Program-made: the position numbers and the translations under genes
From: Roseburia sp.
GTDB lineage: Bacteria; Bacillota; Clostridia; Lachnospirales; Lachnospiraceae
DNA: 8,120 bases
Assembly (NCBI GenBank): GCA_030844625.1
Contig: JAUUNJ010000104.1
Span: 1-8,120 of the forward strand
Reading direction: 5' to 3'
Notes under the pieces: model-generated
Database searches by the model: none
What the model saw: the letters and a program-made list of their open reading frames with translations, nothing else
What the model was told of the DNA's origin: nothing
Part shown: one piece after another, positions 6,382-8,120 of the stretch
Position numbering within the stretch: the stretch's first letter is position 1
Layout of the letters: each line of letters starts with the position of its first letter

Positions 6382-7977
6382 ATGGAAGAAAATATAAAAA
6401 ACGAAATAGAAAACAGAAGAACGTTTGCCATTATTTCCCACCCGGATGCAGGAAAGACAACACTTACAGAGAAATTTCTGTTGTATGGAGGGGCAATTAA
6501 TACGGCAGGTTCCGTAAAGGGAAAGGCAAACTCAAAGTATGCCGTTTCCGACTGGATGGATATAGAAAAGGAAAGAGGTATTTCCGTCACCTCGTCAGCT
6601 TTGCAGTTCAAATATGATGGATATTGCATTAACATTCTGGATACACCGGGACATCAGGACTTTTCAGAGGATACATACCGTACTCTTATGGCAGCAGATT
6701 CTGCAGTTATGGTGATTGATGCATCCAAGGGTGTTGAGGCACAGACTATTAAACTTTTTAAGGTTTGTGTCATGAGACATATTCCTATATTTACTTTTAT
6801 CAATAAAATGGACCTTGAGGCAAGGGACCCTTATGAATTGCTGGAGGAGATTGAAAGTGTTCTTGGAATTAAGACGTGCCCAATAAACTGGCCAATTGGT
6901 TCGGGAAAGAGATTTAAGGGTGTATATGACAGAGATACCAATAAAATTTCTATGTTTCAGGCAGTTTCCGTAGGAGGTGCCAAAAGTGCGGCAGAGACAA
7001 CCTATGATTTGGATGACCCTAAATTTAAGGAAGAAATAGGGGAAGAATTGTATGAACAGCTTGTAGAGGACACAGAGCTTCTTGACGGTGCCAGTGAGCC
7101 CTTTGATCAGGAACTGGTAGATAAAGGAGAACTCTCGCCGGTATTTTTTGGATCAGCACTTACAACATTTGGTGTAGAAACATTTCTGGAGCATTTTCTT
7201 AAGATGACAGAGTCACCGCTTCCAAGAATGTCGGATGCTGGTTTGATTGATCCGGTGGAAGAACCGTTCTCTGGTTTTGTTTTTAAAATTCAGGCAAATA
7301 TGAACAAGGCGCATCATGACCGTATTGCATTTATGAGAATATGTTCCGGTAAGTTTGATGCCACAAAAGATGTATTCCATGTGCAGAGTGGAAGAAAGAT
7401 GAAACTTTCCCGACCGCAGCAGATTATGGCGCAGGATAGAAAGGTCATTGACGAGGCATATGCCGGAGATGTCATGGGTGTATTTGATCCGGGACTCTTT
7501 TCCATTGGAGATACCATCTGTTCTCCGGGAAAGAAATTTGCTTATGAGGGAATTCCAACATTTGCACCGGAACATTTTTGCAGACTGGTTGCGCTTGATT
7601 CCATGAAACGTAAGCAGTTCATGAAAGGGGTAACGCAGATAGCCCAGGAAGGGGCAATTCAGATTTTCCAGGATTATAATCTGGAGATGTCAGAGATTAT
7701 CGTTGGTGTAGTAGGGGTACTTCAGTTTGACGTGCTGAAATACAGAATGGAAAACGAGTATGGATGTGATGTGAGACTTGACCCATTGCCATATAATCAT
7801 ATTCGTTGGGTAGATAATCCGGGAATCGACTTAAATACACTTAAGTGCCCGCGTGACACAAAAAAGGTAAAAGACATGAAAGACAATCCGCTGATACTTT
7901 TTACAAATGAGTGGTCAATCAGAATGACGCTTGAGCGTAATGAAGGGCTGGAATTTAGTGAGTTTAGGAAGAATTAA
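6382..7977 (+). CDS. prfC: Peptide chain release factor 3 (RF3, translational GTPase)
   Basis: At 531 residues this is the full length of the RF3 family (about 530). RF3 is a ribosome-bound GTPase that recycles RF1 and RF2 after peptide release. The G-domain motifs are all present: SHPDAGKTT (G1, 19-27), RGISVTSS (G2, 65-72), DTPGH (G3, 87-91) and NKMD (G4, 141-144). The stretch AGSVKGK followed by YAVSDWMDIEKERGIS (53-68) is characteristic of RF3 and separates it from EF-G, LepA, TypA and tetracycline-protection proteins. The second and third domains continue without interruption to a natural C-terminus. It has its own strong promoter and ribosome binding site. RF3 is dispensable in many bacteria, and nothing in the neighbours suggests a special role here. 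Confidence 0.97.
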   Translation: MEENIKNEIENRRTFAIISHPDAGKTTLTEKFLLYGGAINTAGSVKGKANSKYAVSDWMDIEKERGISVTSSALQFKYDGYCINILDTPGHQDFSEDTYRTLMAADSAVMVIDASKGVEAQTIKLFKVCVMRHIPIFTFINKMDLEARDPYELLEEIESVLGIKTCPINWPIGSGKRFKGVYDRDTNKISMFQAVSVGGAKSAAETTYDLDDPKFKEEIGEELYEQLVEDTELLDGASEPFDQELVDKGELSPVFFGSALTTFGVETFLEHFLKMTESPLPRMSDAGLIDPVEEPFSGFVFKIQANMNKAHHDRIAFMRICSGKFDATKDVFHVQSGRKMKLSRPQQIMAQDRKVIDEAYAGDVMGVFDPGLFSIGDTICSPGKKFAYEGIPTFAPEHFCRLVALDSMKRKQFMKGVTQIAQEGAIQIFQDYNLEMSEIIVGVVGVLQFDVLKYRMENEYGCDVRLDPLPYNHIRWVDNPGIDLNTLKCPRDTKKVKDMKDNPLILFTNEWSIRMTLERNEGLEFSEFRKN

Positions 7978-8026
7978 ATAACCACGCTGAATCAGACTAA
8001 TATAATAGATATAAAGAGAGGAACAT

Positions 8027-8120
8027 ATGGAGAGACAAAATCAAACACAACAAATATCACAACAGAAAGTAATCCGATATGGGAATGAGAGAGTACATTT
8101 GTTTTATATATTTCCTCTTC
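8027..8120 (+). CDS. Start of an unrecognised gene, cut by the window end
   Basis: An open frame of 31 codons runs off the edge. GAGAGG (8016-8021) lies five bases before the ATG. TATAAT at 8001-8006 is a possible -10, though no convincing -35 lies 17 bases upstream, and no terminator separates it from prfC (49-base gap). The visible N-terminus is rich in Gln and polar residues (MERQNQTQQISQQ), then turns to KVIRYGNERVHLFYIFPL, which could begin a globular domain. There is no signal peptide. Too little is present to name a family. Confidence 0.6.
   Translation, partial: MERQNQTQQISQQKVIRYGNERVHLFYIFPL

Noticed and set aside
6297..6635. 112-codon open frame on the - strand over the prfC promoter and start
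   Set aside because: It is antisense to the RF3 G domain, has no convincing ribosome binding site, and crosses the best promoter in the window; its composition is that of a shadow frame.
6382..7977. Ribosomal tetracycline-protection protein
   Set aside because: The gene has RF3 length (531 residues rather than about 640) and the RF3-specific AGSVKGK and YAVSDWMDIEKERGIS stretches.

Overview
The window is an ordinary-looking chromosomal stretch, most likely from a Clostridia-type Firmicute and probably a Lachnospiraceae-like gut anaerobe. The reasons are the low-to-moderate GC, strong AGGAG-type ribosome binding sites before every gene, sigma-A-like promoters (several with a TGn extension), intrinsic terminators, and the mix of protein families. 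The organism is inferred from style and families; no marker gene fixes the species. No rRNA, tRNA, insertion sequence, phage gene or CRISPR array was seen, and no gene-free stretch exceeds 300 bases.

Layout from left to right: an intrinsic terminator (45-72) closes an unseen upstream unit. An extended -10 promoter and a large inverted repeat then precede a predicted ABC-class ATPase (185-1888, +). A 3-hydroxyacyl-CoA dehydrogenase-family gene follows (1983-2930, +) and ends at a long hairpin that separates it from the convergent next unit. On the minus strand lie an MFS transporter and a PHP-domain phosphoesterase (5133 down to 3059), two bases apart, with the PHP ribosome binding site inside the transporter gene; they almost certainly form one transcript. 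Divergent to them is an AraC/XylS-family regulator with a cupin sensor domain (5327-6220, +). After a terminator-like structure and a very good promoter comes prfC, peptide chain release factor 3 (6382-7977, +). The window ends inside the first 31 codons of an unrecognised gene (8027 onward).

How the genes work together: the clearest functional unit is the AraC regulator with the transporter-PHP operon. Its shared 193-base control region holds head-on overlapping extended -10 promoters and an 18-base near-perfect palindrome placed to affect both. This looks like a ligand-responsive uptake-and-hydrolysis locus, but the substrate cannot be read from the sequence. The ABC-class ATPase, the dehydrogenase and RF3 look like independent housekeeping or accessory genes. 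I see no strong evidence for a wholly new multi-gene system. The best candidate for undescribed biology is the AraC / MFS / PHP locus and its control region.
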